The notes under the pieces are model-generated. The model searched no databases, was not told the DNA's origin, and saw only the letters and a program-made list of their open reading frames with translations. From positions 300,104 through 364,103 of the forward strand of contig NW_004797458.1 in the NCBI RefSeq assembly GCF_000002075.1: 64,000 bases of DNA. Reading direction: 5' to 3'. Both the position numbers and the translations under genes were made by a program. Below, one piece after another: positions 51,555 to 63,157 of this stretch. Origin of the DNA: Aplysia californica (lineage: Eukaryota; Mollusca; Gastropoda; Aplysiida; Aplysiidae). The stretch's first letter is position 1. Every line of letters begins with the position of its first letter.

Positions 51555-53762
51555 CTAGGGAGTCAGCTTTGCTGACCAGATCTGTACTTCTTTCTCTAAC
51601 TTTTTCTTCTGCTGCGTTTCCTGCTCCAGTTTTCTGTCCTCAAGATATTGCCTATAAGAGGCCCTGGAGCCGCTGACAGCTGCAAGTAGAGGAGCATTTA
51701 AGAGAACATTCTCAACTCCACCTACAGCTGCCACATGATCGTAGACCTCCCTCTTTGAGATGGCAGTTCTCTCCACCATGTTAACTACCATGGTCTCTCT
51801 GTTGACAGAGAAGCCCCTTTCCACCAGTGCCCTGGCCATGGCTAATTATAAGAAGTTGTTTTATGAACTTCCTCAGAGCACAGTCACTTGAATTGGCAAA
51901 CAAGCCTTAAAAATATGTGTCCAGCCTGTCAACAGAGGATTCAGGATCAGTGTTGCTGTGACACATTCGTGCAGAGCACAATATCTCTTTAGCGTGATCA
52001 TGATTGAAATCCACCTGGTTTCTACCTCTTTTTTTAACTTCAAAGGCTTGTCCCTTCCCATTGTTGTCTGCGTTTGCATCAGTTTCGTGGTTACTTTGGC
52101 TGAAACATGAAAGAAATTCACCACTTTTGTTACTTTCCCAATCAGGGGTTCCAAGTCCTTGGTCTGTCCAATTGCCTCTTTGACTATAAGGTTGAGTGAA
52201 TGAGCAAAACAGTGGACATGGTAAACTTTCAAGTAGTCCTTTACTAAAGAAACCATGGATTGTTCATTGTCTGTTGTGACAGAAACTAATTTTTTGGTCA
52301 AACCAAATTCCTCCAGGACTTCATTTATGATGGTACTCATGCTTTGTGATGTATGGTCAATTTCTAAATGACGAGTGGCCAGAACAGTGGACTTAAACTC
52401 ACCTTTGCAGCAGTGATGTGGCGCACAAGAAAAGGTCATTTGCCAGGAAAGGAAACAGGGGAGCATCGGTTTGATACCTCAGCAGAAAGTGTTGAAGAAT
52501 CTTGGCCACTGAGATGAAGTTTTCAACTTTAGCTTTCAGGAGGGGATCGCCCATGGTTTCGAGAGCAACCAGAGTTTCGAATGACTTGGTTTTCAGGGGC
52601 GTCTTGGATTTCAACAAGCACTGAAGGTACCTCTGCACATGAGGCCAAACAGCGAGGGCCTGTTCTGCCACACGGATGTTTTCCACCCATCGAGGGCTGC
52701 AGAAGTCCAGGGGAAAGGTGGAACAGCCTGTCAGCTCCTCAAAGTCTTCTCGTCTGCAAGGGGTGTCCTTAAAGATCCATGTCAATGCGGAAAAAAAAGA
52801 GCCCAGGTCCCAACTAGATGCAGTATGCCCAGCTTTAAAGGCATTGTGGACAGTGTGCAGACCACAGCTGGATATGTCCTCCAGTTTCAATTCTTCTCTT
52901 ACGGTTGATGCCAGCTCTTCTGTGAGCAACCGGTGAAACTTGTGGTTCACTGCTGGGCCATCCATGGACAGCTGAACCAGTTTGGATAGGTTGACCTTTC
53001 CATCCAGGGCAGCCTTCACTTTTTCCAACAAGACTGCTGTCGTTGCATGGCCAACCTTGTCGCAGTCCCAGAAGCGTAGGTGGAGGTCGAGCTGCTTTGA
53101 TCCCAGTTCTTTGTTTAATGATTCGTCAAACATGAGGACAAATCCCTCACATTTGTTGATCCGCTGGGTGAGAAAACTCTGGGAGTGAGGTCCCAGTCCG
53201 AAAGTTGTAATGCAGGCTACCTTGTCCGCCCCGCTACTGAAATTTTTAGCCACCTCGCTGTCACTCAGGAAACATGGTTGCAAAGATCTGACTTATCTCG
53301 TCGCAGCTGTTAAACGAAAAGTGGCTGCAAATCGTTTTCAGTACCCTTAAAACCTCAGCTTTGAGAACCAGTTCACTGGTTTTAAGAAAATCTGTCGTGG
53401 TGGTGGCCGTTGTCGAACTGACTAGGCTCTGGTCCTGGTTGACAAACAGCAATCTCCACCGTGGATGATTCAGGCGCAGTGGAGGAAGCTGCAGAGCCAG
53501 ACGATGACGACGATTTAGGCGTAGCGCCAGCACAGAATGATGCGATGCTGAGAGACTGGCTGGATGAGCCGGCTAAAGATCTGTGCTTTTCTGATTTCAT
53601 GTGTGACTTTAATGAAGACTCACCTATGCTCACAACCTCAAACTCTTTAATGCAAAGCACACATCTTGCTTTGTACATGTTTTTGGGCACTGGTCTTAAC
53701 CAATGAGCATACTTTGGATCCTGCATCCAAGATTTAGAAAATTGAGTCTTGTACGACGGCAT
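51555..53762 (-). pseudogene. DNA-transposon transposase of the 'DESLNK' type, broken and split
   Basis: The N-terminus (53762) has a BED-like finger, CVLCIKEF...LKSHMKSEKH. The middle frame 53283-52430 reads FVLMFDESLNKELGSKQLDL, then LHLRFWD, QLSMDGPAVN, CGLHTVHNAF and RWVENIRVAEQAL. This layout recurs in hAT-like transposases of many aquatic animals. The C-terminal part (51839-51555) reads ERGFSVNRE, a typical end segment. Frames change near 53500 and 53280, and a different hAT fragment separates the middle from the C-terminus. Not functional. Confidence 0.65.
51873..52415 (-). pseudogene. hAT transposase fragment inside the DESLNK remnant
   Basis: Reads LVSVTTDNEQSMVSLVKDYL, then VHCFAHSLNLIVKEAI and VETRWISIMITLKRY. 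These are classic hAT motifs: Asp after the VTTDN turn, the CFAH.LNL block and RW. Both ends are missing. It displaces sequence between two parts of the surrounding transposase. Confidence 0.7.
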
Positions 53763-54047
53763 TGTTTGTTAATGTTAAATTAGAATAAAAACAAGTCAAA
53801 TATTACTACGACATTGGTCTTATTGTAATATAGTTCGTATAATATAAAATATCCATAATCTCATAAACTAATAATTTGCTGTGGATATAAAGTAGTCAAA
53901 AATTGTGTAAAGCAGAAAAAGATGAACAAGAAAAGTGCTTTAGAATACATAAGCTTGAGACAGGTCCATGAGTAAAATAATACCTTAGATTTCTTATCAA
54001 GTGCAAGGAGTACAACTGAATTTCTATTTTGTGTTTGTTTTTAAATT

Positions 54048-54783
54048 ACCTTGTCGCAGTCCCAGAAGCGTAGGTGGAGGTCGAGCTGCTTTGATCCCAG
54101 TTCTTTGTTTAATGATTTGTCAAACATGAGGACGAACCCCTCACATTTGTTGATCCGCTGGGTGGGGAGACTCTGGAAGTGAGGTCCCAGTCCGAAAGTT
54201 GTAATGTAGGCTACGTTGTCCGTCTCGCAACTGAAATTTTTAGCCACCTCGCTGTCAGGAAACATGGTTGCAAAGATCTGACTTATCACGTTGCAGCTGT
54301 TAAATGAAAAGTGGCTGCAAATCGTTTTCAGTGCCCATAAAACCTCAGCTTTGAGAACCAGTTCACTGGTTTTAAGGAAATCTTGTGGTGGTGGTGGTGT
54401 AGGTGGCCATTATCGAACTGACTGTGGGCTCTGGTCCTGGTTGACAAACAGCAATCTCCGCCGTGGATGATTCAGGCCCAGTGGAGGAAGCTGCAGAGCC
54501 AGACGATGACGACGATTTAGGCCTAGCGCCAGCACAGAATGATGCGATGCTGAGGGACTGGCTGGATGAGCCGGCTAAAGATCTGTGCTTTTCTGATTTC
54601 ATGTGTGACTTTAATGAAGACTCACCTATGCTCACAACCTCAAACTCTTTAATGCAAAGCACACATCTTGCTTTGTACATGTTTTTGGGCACTGGTCTTA
54701 ACCAATGAGCATACTTTGGATCCTGCATCCAAGATTTAGAAAATTGAGTCTTGTACGACGGCATTGTTTGTTAATGTTAAATT
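54048..54783 (-). mobile_element. Partial duplicate of the DESLNK transposase N-terminus
   Basis: Nearly identical to 53054-53781. It includes an open 130-codon frame (54764-54372) with the BED-like finger and a second frame (54289-54041) with FVLMFDKSLNKELG. Homology stops on the 3' side at AAG|GTAATT, which looks like a splice donor, whereas the first copy continues into coding sequence there. Confidence 0.7.
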
Positions 54784-55419
54784 TGCACAAGTAGGCTAAC
54801 TCACTGGAATGGAATTGTTTAGATCTAGATCTAGAGTAGAATTTAAAATAGGATTACTAGAATCTAGTAGTGTAAGAAGGGCCTGGCGTCTGTCAACGTC
54901 AACACAACAAGACAAGATCTAAATCTGGCTTGGTCTATAAACAACTCTTATCTATCTAGATCTAAACAACCCGAAGTAGAATCTAGAACTGAACTGAACA
55001 CCACACCGTCACACAGCCGTAATCCACAGGCAGGTTATTAAATAATCCAAACGAAGTGACGGAAGAATTTAGAAAATCGTTTGCGGGCACAGTTGCTGGT
55101 AGTTGTCGAAATCATGTATCACAAAATGTCAAAAGCGTGGTGATCTGCGCAGCGTGACTGCCTGAAGCGAAAGGAACGACAAAGACAAGGCCCTAAGCTA
55201 AGACTTGAAACAAAGGCCCGCAAGGCAGCGGGGAATGAATTGGAAAACACCGCAGTACGCATGCGTATGACTGGCGGAAATCTCCAGTTACCGACGGTGT
55301 TTGTTGAGATCCGAAAATGCCCGGCCGCTGCGCGAACTCGCACCCCGAAAGCCTATTTCCAATAGGCCTACACTTGCCTGAAAGGAATTGTAGTTTCGAT
55401 TTTCCTACAAAAATTTTTT

Positions 55420-55475
55420 TTCATGTCCGATCCAGGGAAATTCAAGGAGTTTTCAAGGAGGCTGCGGGAACCCTG
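55420..55475 (-). mobile_element. Terminus of a CAGGGTTCCC-type DNA transposon
   Basis: On the minus strand from 55475 the sequence reads CAGGGTTCCCGCAGCCTCC, then TTGAAAACTCC and TTGAATTTCCCTGG. This is an end of the same style as element A, and it interrupts the hAT-like remnant. I could not find the other end. Confidence 0.4.
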
Positions 55476-55499
55476 GGACCCCTTAAGGTGTAATGTGTT

Positions 55500-56740
55500 A
55501 ATGGAGAATCCAGGCACCTGGGTAGCAAAGAACTTGACATCATCGAAGGAGCAGTTGAGCCTTTGGGTGATATCAGAAACTCTTGCATGGAGCAGAACCT
55601 CGTGCTGAAAGGGAAATTTTTTCTGAATGTACTCCAAGGCAGTGGTAACAAACTTCTAATCTTTACTTTCTCCTTTGACGTTGCCCAATTTGCTGAGCTC
55701 AGCTTATTTACAACCCCCATGGTTGCACCCCCAAAGAACAGCTGCTTGTCAGATATATGCAGACTGACATCCTTGAAATCAACTGCTGTCACATCTGCAT
55801 AGAAGCCAAGACTTCAGGCCTTACGATGACAGTTAGGAGGTTCCTGATGTCCAGGGTCTCGTGAATGAGTGGCTTGTCATGTTGAAGGGCTTGGTTTGGC
55901 CTTTCAAAAAAGTCCAGCATCCATTCTAGAAAAAGGCAGTATGCCAAGCTTCTCCTAGATTCCAGTGTCTCATGCAGTCTCTTCAGCCGAGGCCTGAACT
56001 GACTGACATTGTCAGTGGATGCACTGGATGGGGTGGCTGGGTTGTCAAACCAGCTGTTAATGTCAGCTCCTGCATCCGGTTTTGTCTTAGACACACGTGC
56101 AGCCTTCTTTACTGCCTTTCCCTTCTCCTTGGCAAATTCACTGTCAATGAAGTCCATCAGGGATGCCCAGAGAGAAATGATCCTCCTAATGCACTTGCCA
56201 AGAGACAACCACCTGGTAGGACAGTACTTGAGGATCTTGTGGAACTTCTCATTGTGGAGCATCTGAAACTTTTTAAAATCCCTAATCCTTTTGTCACTTG
56301 GCTCCAAGTAGTAATATATATATATATATCCTGCAGAAGTTCATCAATCTGAACAGGCAACACCTTGAAATGCCTTCTTTGTTGCTATGTCTATCAGATG
56401 GCATGCACAGCCCACAGTCAACTAATCCGGACGTTGGTTCTGAAGCTGGGCTGTCACACCAGTCTTACAGCCTACCATCACTGCTGTATTGTCTGACCCA
56501 AAAACCATGAACCTGTCCATACTAATAGTAATACCGTACCGAATCCGGTCAGCTCAGACACCACAAGCTGTGTAATGTTGTCTGCTGTTGAAGTTGTCTC
56601 AAGTTTAGGACAAGACGACACCCTAGTCCTGCCTGATACCACCTTCTGCCTCGTCATAGATGGTCACTACCATAGGATACAGCTTGTCTGTGATGTCATT
56701 ACTGCCATCAGTGGCCAAACTTGTAAAAAGAGAGAGAAAA
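55500..56740 (-). pseudogene. hAT-like transposase remnant, many breaks
   Basis: In order from 56740: TDGSNDITDKLYP, then FMVFGSDNTAVMVGCKTGV, PVQIDELLQDIY, FHKILKYCPTRWLSLGKCI and ISDKQLFFGGATMGV. This order matches a widespread hAT-like family. Several stops and frame changes are present. The most intact part is 56307-55789. Confidence 0.65.
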
Positions 56741-56761
56741 AAAGGGGGAAACTTTCAATAT

Positions 56762-56830
56762 AAGATAAGATAATACTTAATTATCCCAGAGGGAAATTAA
56801 AATTTTTCTTGGCTGTACAGGACAGTAAAA
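56762..56830 (-). repeat. LINE/SINE 3' end, inverted
   Basis: ATAAGATAAGATAATAC, then TTATCCCAGAGGGAAATT: the inverse of a CR1-like tail with a short (TTATC)n run. Confidence 0.45.
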
Positions 56831-57333
56831 AAAAATGCAGGTAATAATGTATCATGTATGTCTCACAAAAGACGGAGACATCTACTGGAATATTCCAATC
56901 TAACTTGCAACTGATGAAACTCATCAATTCATTTTTCTTCAGTGATCAACACAAAACAGTCTATCCATATTCTTAAAAAAAAGGCTGAGCATTTGTGTAG
57001 TTCACTACTGGTCAAAGCCATGTTGAGAAAAAGTAAGAAAAGTGCACCTAACGTTTTTTAATAATCACTAGTTAAATAAAAAGCAAAAGAAGTTTTGAAA
57101 AGTATAGGGATTTGTAGGAAATTGAATGAAGAATAAGAAAGTAAAGGTTACAGGGACTTGGGATGAGTTTTGTGGGCTTTGTGAAGTGGTAAAGATGGAA
57201 TGAGAAAAAAGTAATTTTATATGGGCAAAGTCATTGATCTCAAAACCAGTTCCTTTCCACGCTGCCTATACTTCCCCAACTCGATGTCAGGTACCCATTA
57301 CTGCTAGGTTGGCAGGAGGAGGCGAAAAAAATC

Positions 57334-57412
57334 TGTGTCCAAACCGAGTCTTGAACCCGGACATTCCGCTTCTGAATCGAGTGCAATAACCGCTCCGCCA
57401 CTGCACCCTCCA
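57334..57412 (-). mobile_element. tRNA-derived SINE head
   Basis: Minus-strand A-box-like TGGCGGAGCGGTTA and B-box-like CGGGTTCAAGACTCGG with tRNA-like spacing but no closed acceptor stem. Confidence 0.5.
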
Positions 57413-57725
57413 TTTGCAGAATTTTTTTTTAAACGCAACTATTACATCTACTTTCAAAAGGGCATAGAAAATATACATTAAAGCTTTAAATGAAATAAAT
57501 AAAAAGCAAATACTTAAATCATATTATTAAGAGAATGTCTAATAGCAGCGATGAATGTATAGCGAGGCAGGAGGTAGTACAAAGGAAAGAATTCATTGTA
57601 GTAATATGTTGCTATCTTTATAAAAGTAGGCTATTTATTAAAGGGCAAACATAAAGAACTTTCTACTGCTACTTCTTGGCTCCTCCCTACTGCTGTCTTT
57701 CTGCCACACCCCTGAACTTCTGGTA

Positions 57726-57965
57726 GGAAAGATCTACTCCTGGCCTTCTCGGACAAGGGCGAAAAATCTCGGAGGGCCCGTGTGCAAGTTGCGCACGTTA
57801 AAGATCCCTTGGTGGTCTAAAATCGATAAGAGTAGGCTTCGGCCGCCACCTGGGCAAAATTCAAAATTTCCTACCAACTGAAAATATTAGGTGTGTCCTG
57901 CGCGCTCATATGTCCTTATGCAGTTGCGAGCGCCGTAAAACTTTACAAAAACAAACAAAACAAAC
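57726..57965 (+). mobile_element. SINE, full length
   Basis: Same family as 26913-27151, very similar over the whole length, ending GTTGCGAGCGCCGTAAAAC and an (AAAC)n tail. Young-looking compared with the other copies. Confidence 0.75.
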
Positions 57966-58305
57966 ATAAAGAACAATATTTTAAAAGTTGATCAAGCAAG
58001 GCTTTACAATCCTTGCAAGCACATGCCACAAATATAGAAACAGGTAGTAATATAATATATTAGTAGGCAGTTAGAAAACAACAAACATTCCACTGGAAAC
58101 ATACATTGTTAGTCGAAGCCAACAAAAACTGTACATTGTCACAGTTGTTCTTACCGTGGGTTTTGTGCATGCTGGCTTCAGTTACAGTTACAGGGGGGAA
58201 AACAGCACTGCTGTCAAAAAGAAGACAGTTTTGCCACTTTTCTTCGTTGCTGTTGCTGCATCTCTGCAATCTCCTGACAGCAAAACTGCTTCAACAATAT
58301 GTTGA

Positions 58306-60300
58306 CTATGCTGTACAAGGAGGTGACACATGGATTAACTTCCAGGTGATATAGTCCAGGGAAGTCATCAATATACTGACGAGCCTTCTGCGACATTTAG
58401 CTTCAGTTGACCATGGGAAAAAAACATAAACATAAGTCAGAAGCTGAAAAAGTCCCTCAGACGGGAAGGTAAGTCCACCGTGATCCCGCTTCTCTGTGTA
58501 ACTCCTGATCTCTTCTTCTATCCAACTTGTGCTGCCGCTCAGCTCAGGGTGTTTGACAGTCATATACTCTCCTATGTAGTAGAGCAGTGCCATCTTTTCA
58601 TCACTTGATACACTACTGACAGCATCAGGAATGTCATCCAGTAATAAAATCTCACTCTCGGTGAGGCTCTTGTCACAGTGAGCTCAGACATGTCTGGCCT
58701 TTTTAAAATCTATTTCTGGCTCACTTGCCAACATGAGCAAGGTGCGATGTAGCATCTATGGCATGTGTATGTGCAACATCCTCCACAGTGGTGTAGAAGT
58801 TGGCACCTGCTGATGTGCGGAAATGCGCGAAGTGCTTTTCAATGTCATCCTGTTGGAAACATCCAATTGCAACCCACTGGTGACTGACCTCCAAGTTTGT
58901 TGACAAAAGGTAAAGACACACATCAATAAGTCTCTTGCACGTAAAATATGTAAGGCTTCTGCCGCTGGGGCGGTTTCTCACTAATCTCACTAGTGGAGGA
59001 TAGCTGGGGTGGTTTCTCACTAATTTCACTAGTGGAGGATAGCTGGGGTGGTTTCTCACTAATTTCACTAGTGGAGGATAGCTGGGGTGGTTTCTCACTA
59101 ATTTCACTAGTGGAGGATAGCTGGGGTGGTTTCTCACTAATCTCACTAGTGGAGGATAGCTGGGGCGGTTTCTCACTAATCTCACTAGTGGAGGATAGCT
59201 GGGGCGGGGAGGAGGAAGGCTGGAGCAGTTTCTCACTAGCAGGTTCAGACAACTTTGAATTTCTAAGTTTTACAACTTCTAATTCACCCACATGTTTTCT
59301 TTTACACTCTACCCTACACCCACACCATTCATACAAAAGGGACGGGACAAAAACAGGCAAGTTTCCTTGTTGCAATGACATTTCTAGCAAATGCTTTTAC
59401 TTTATAGACTGATCGGGTCCCAGGAATAGTCTTCAGGCAGTCTGAAGTCATGCGTCTATCAATTTCCTCAAGCCTCACAAAAAAGAAAACTCTTCGCTTG
59501 TGAATGGCACCACAGGTACCGTGGACTTCTTGCTCAAAGCATTCTCTACATAGGTTTAGCATAACCTGGGCATTTGAAATAACGACGTCAGGATTTGATG
59601 CCACAAGTGAGGAACACAAACTTTTAACGGTACCCCCAAGGGCATCACAAGCATTTTTGCCATGCCTGGCACCAATGAAAACTTTCTCCTCTTGCTCCTC
59701 AGAACAGCTGAGGTAAATAAAAAAGGAGTTTAGACTTGTACTGTCCGGCACAGCTATCTGAAAATATAAAACTCGTTCTATGGGCCCACAAGAGTTAAGA
59801 AAATCCGCTGTTTTCTTTAAGAAACAATTTCCAATGTGTGCATCATGCTTCAAGTCACTTGACAAAAAGACTAAATTGTGAACAGTTTGTTCACCACAGG
59901 CAGAACAAACTTGGTACACAATTGTGGGGTGAACAGTCACCTGAGTGTATCCCCAGTAGGCAGCCTCGTCCTGGGTGCGACAAGTGTAGTTTTCAGCGAA
60001 GTCGACAACCATCTACGCAGAAGATGAGAGCAAAGTATCCCTGAGAATATGAAATTGATTGTGCTGCCACAAATCATTGAATTTGTGAAGCACAAGACCT
60101 TGTAATTCTACATACAGGGAGTCAACAAGAGACTCAACGGGTACTTTTTTCTTCACTTTCATCATCTTCGATGAATTCCCCTCCCGCACTTGCTCCCATA
60201 AATGAAAGCTGGCTGACCGAGTTAGCACATCAGGTGTCAGTAATGACAGTATTTTATTCTTAAACTCATTCACACCACACTCACTGCATTCACGCCTCAC
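58306..60300 (-). pseudogene. DDE-like transposase remnant (DFAENY / FG.RHGK type)
   Basis: From 60300: an N-terminal helical part (WQHNQFHILRDTL), then one in-frame TAG, then MVVDFAENYTCRTQDE, HDAHIGNCF, FIGARHGKNACDALGGTVKS and ACFCP. After a frame change come EWCGCRVECKRKHVGELE, a 13-residue repeat tract (58965-59250) and DDIEKHFAHFRTSAGANFYT, then MALLYYIGEYM. I recognise the DFAENY...GSRHGK...CDG layout as a repeated transposase-like protein of invertebrates, superfamily not certain. At least three breaks. No ends were found. Confidence 0.6.
58965..59250 (-). repeat. 39-bp coding minisatellite
   Basis: Six full 39-bp units (starts at 58965, 59004, 59043, 59082, 59121 and 59160) plus a partial seventh. 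The unit codes 13 residues (SEISEKPPQLSST). Because 39 is a multiple of three, all frames stay open through it. Units differ by one or two C/T changes. Confidence 0.9.
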
Positions 60301-60724
60301 AATTCAATCTTGTGAAAGCCATTCGCGTCACATAATGTGCATTTAAAAAATGACTCAAGGTCTTGTTTCTCTGTGAGAAATGAGTTTAGAATGAACTTTC
60401 ACTTTAACTTTAGGGTTATAACAAACCTCGCATGCACATTGACACAATTTTTTTTTGGGAAACAGGAAGATTGGGTTCCGGATAATGCCGGTAAAAACTG
60501 CAGACATAAACTTTAGCTGAGTGCTCATTCACAAAACGCTTGTGAATACTAAGCATAGAGGAAGAGAGAATTTTTTTTAGTGACGCCCGATTTCAGCACA
60601 GCACTTTTCTCCGGGACATCCAGTGCCACCGTATCCAAGTAAGTGCTGAGCAACAGTGTCCCTATTTCTTTTCTTTTTCATGTACAGCTCCCCACACCGC
60701 TTCATTTTTAGATCTTATGGTATA

Positions 60725-60885
60725 AAAGATCTACACCTAGCCTTCTCGGACAAAGGCGAAAAATCTCGGAGGTCCTGTGCGCGAGTTGCGCCCGTTAAAG
60801 TTCAAGATCCCTTGGTAGTCCAAAATTGATAAGAGTAGACTTTGGTCGCCACCTGGGCAAAATTCAAAATTTCCTACCAACTGCT
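60725..60885 (+). mobile_element. SINE, head and body without tail
   Basis: Same head and body as 57726 to CCTACCAACTG, but the 3' tail module is missing. Confidence 0.7.
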
Positions 60886-61039
60886 GTATCTTTGTTTCAT
60901 CTTTCTTTCTTCCTGCAATTTGTCTTTTTCTAGTTCTAGGCCATCTGCTTATCTGCCATCTTCGGTTCATTAGCATCCGCCATTTTGTTACATGTACCAA
61001 TAACAAAGCCACAGGAAGAGGTTTGTCATTGGTCTGTGC

Positions 61040-61262
61040 TTTTCATGTGTTATGACCGTATGCTGTTGCGAGCACAGTAAAACTCTTACTACGGTAAACT
61101 AAATCATGTGATTATTGCCACATGATTTTTACTGGACCTCTGTTGTTTTTCCCTCAAAGTTACAGTACAGTAGACTTCCGTATTCAATATGTACCCGCTG
61201 GCACTCTCAAACAGTCTTATGCAGTTGCGAGCGCCGTAAAACGCCATACTAAAAAACCCCCC
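61040..61262 (+). mobile_element. Two tail fragments close together
   Basis: Tails near 61062 (GTTGCGAGCACAGTAAAAC) and 61223 (GTTGCGAGCGCCGTAAAAC), separated by about 140 bases; both plus strand. Confidence 0.5.
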
Positions 61263-61692
61263 AAAACTCTCAAACAGTACTCTGTGACAACCGCCATTCT
61301 TCCAAATGCCTTTGTAAAAAGCGATATATCTTAGGACTAGTCTTTCTTTGTAAAATGGTACTGTGGGCAACACTCATCGTCACGAGACGGTTAAGATAAA
61401 GGAAATGAATAGCTGCGAAATTTGGTTTTTGTGACTACAGCCATTTTTTTCCCCTGTAGTCTTCGACAGAGACATTTGAGTGTTGAAACCAGTAGACAAA
61501 CTGAATCCACAAGAGGGTAAATATGTAATAAATAAATGAGCAGAGCCTGCCAATATTTGACACCAGACCCTCAGATAGTAAGAGAGAGAGTGAAGAAAGA
61601 CTTTTTTGTTGTAAAAATCACCCCATTTTTATAGTGTGAATGTTCTATGCTTTGTTGGGTTTTTTTAAGAGCAAGAGAGAAGAAAGAATGTG

Positions 61693-61700
61693 TGAGAGAG

Positions 61701-61747
<47 letters not shown>

Positions 61748-61788
61748 GGAGGGAGGGAGGGAGGGAGAGAGAAAGAGAGAGAGAGAGA
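61693..61788. repeat. (AG)n microsatellite with (GGGA)n segment
   Basis: AG units changing to GGGA units near 61740-61766 and back to AG. Confidence 0.95.
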
Positions 61789-61799
61789 ACTAATTTAAA

Positions 61800-63018
61800 T
61801 AGGTTACCAGCCTGTATAGTCTGAATGTGAAGTGCTTTGTTACTTGCTGTTGTTGTTATTGTTTCAGGCTTTTGTTACTTGTGCACTTGCTATCATGCGT
61901 GAAGCACAAAATATTGATGGTCAATAAAAAGAGTATTACTATTACTATTAGTTTGTTGGGGTTTTTTTCCACAGAGGGAGGGGGCTCCCATGAAAATTAA
62001 AAATATTTCCCATTGTCCTTCCTGATACCAGCAAGTATGATTGAAGAGATTGTTGACACATGCTATTGAGTGTATTTTTTAAATGTTGAGAAAGGTTGTA
62101 CAGTTGCTATTAAGTTTAAGGCTTGGTTGGTTACACCACTGAAGAATCAAACCAACTTGGAGCAAAGTCTGTGTCTTTCATTGTATGAACTATGAACTGT
62201 TTGTTATGTTACATAAAAAGTGCAACAAAGTAAATAAACAGTAAAAATAAAAAATTAACTTTCAGTTTTTGGCTTAATATTTATTTTTATTTGATATATA
62301 TGTATGAAAACAAAACAACTTGCAACAACACATTATTCCCCTTCAACCGCTCCATTAAGACAGTCAGCACTCTGTGGACTCATCTGTACTGCAACAACTT
62401 CTTCTCTCTCTCCCACTCACACTCACAGACAAGATAATACCCATGATGAATGATGTATAGAATGGTTTAATACCCCTATTCAGCACTGTATGGTTAATCA
62501 AAGAGGCAGGACCTAAAGTATGATGTCACTTCAATCGGCAACAGGTCCATGCCAAGTTAGTGGACAGTCTTGAAATATCCCCTAAACAGCCTCACAGGGA
62601 ATTTTAACCAGGCTTATCTTCATCTTAGCCCTGAATGCTTCCATAGAGCATGGCTACTTTGAACACCTGGTATGAACAAAAGACAATGCTTTACAAAAAC
62701 TCAGCAAGCAAGAATCTCTCTGTTGGCATAAACAATCTAAAAATTCTGTGACTGAACTCCTTTGTTCTACACAAATCAACATCAGTTTTCAAGACAAGAA
62801 CAGAGCTATAATTTTCGCTGGCTGCCCCTTGCTTTTTTTTAACACAGGTCTCCTCCATCTCTATCAAAAACAAACGCATGAACCCATGCACTCTTTCCCT
62901 CAACACATATGAGAAATAGTTGACACTCTCCCTCATTAACTTTCTAAAATCAACCTCCCTTTCCACTCCATAATCCCAAGACCAACCCTGTCCAACAAAA
63001 TGCCCAGCCCCTCCCTCC
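61800..63018. other. Intergenic and PPIL3 3' UTR
   Basis: 62292-63018 is the likely PPIL3 3' UTR. 61860-61950 ends in (ATT)n after AATAAA and resembles a LINE 3' end. No other gene seen. Confidence 0.35.
62280..62291 (-). other. Tandem poly(A) signals, probably for PPIL3
   Basis: Two adjacent AATAAA hexamers on the minus strand, about 730 bases below the PPIL3 stop. 62292-63018 would be its 3' UTR. On the plus strand AATAAA also occurs near 62234, so a convergent transcript ending here is possible. Confidence 0.4.
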
Positions 63019-63157
63019 TCATTGCTGAATAGCCTCTGCTATGGGGTTTGCGTGAATGGTGACACTCCTCAGTCTTGTCTCATGTAGGGGCTTGTGATTC
63101 TTCTCATTCACCGGAAGTTTCTCCATCGTGTCTAGCGTGTCAAATCCGTCAATCACT
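63019..63157 (-). CDS. PPIL3: Peptidyl-prolyl cis-trans isomerase-like 3, last coding exon
   Basis: Acceptor TCTTTCAG just above 63157, then VIDGFDTLDTMEKLPVNEK, then LRSVTIHANPIAEAIQQ and TGA at 63021-63019. VIDG..TLD..EKLPVNEK...PL followed by ITIHANP is the characteristic C-terminus of the spliceosome-associated cyclophilin PPIL3. Only the last strand and helix are encoded here; the catalytic residues lie in exons beyond 64000. The ending is a few residues longer than the human protein. No second exon was recognised between 63158 and 64000. Confidence 0.88.

Noticed and set aside
57334-57412. Possible tRNA gene
   Set aside because: Box motifs only; B box has changes and there is no acceptor stem.
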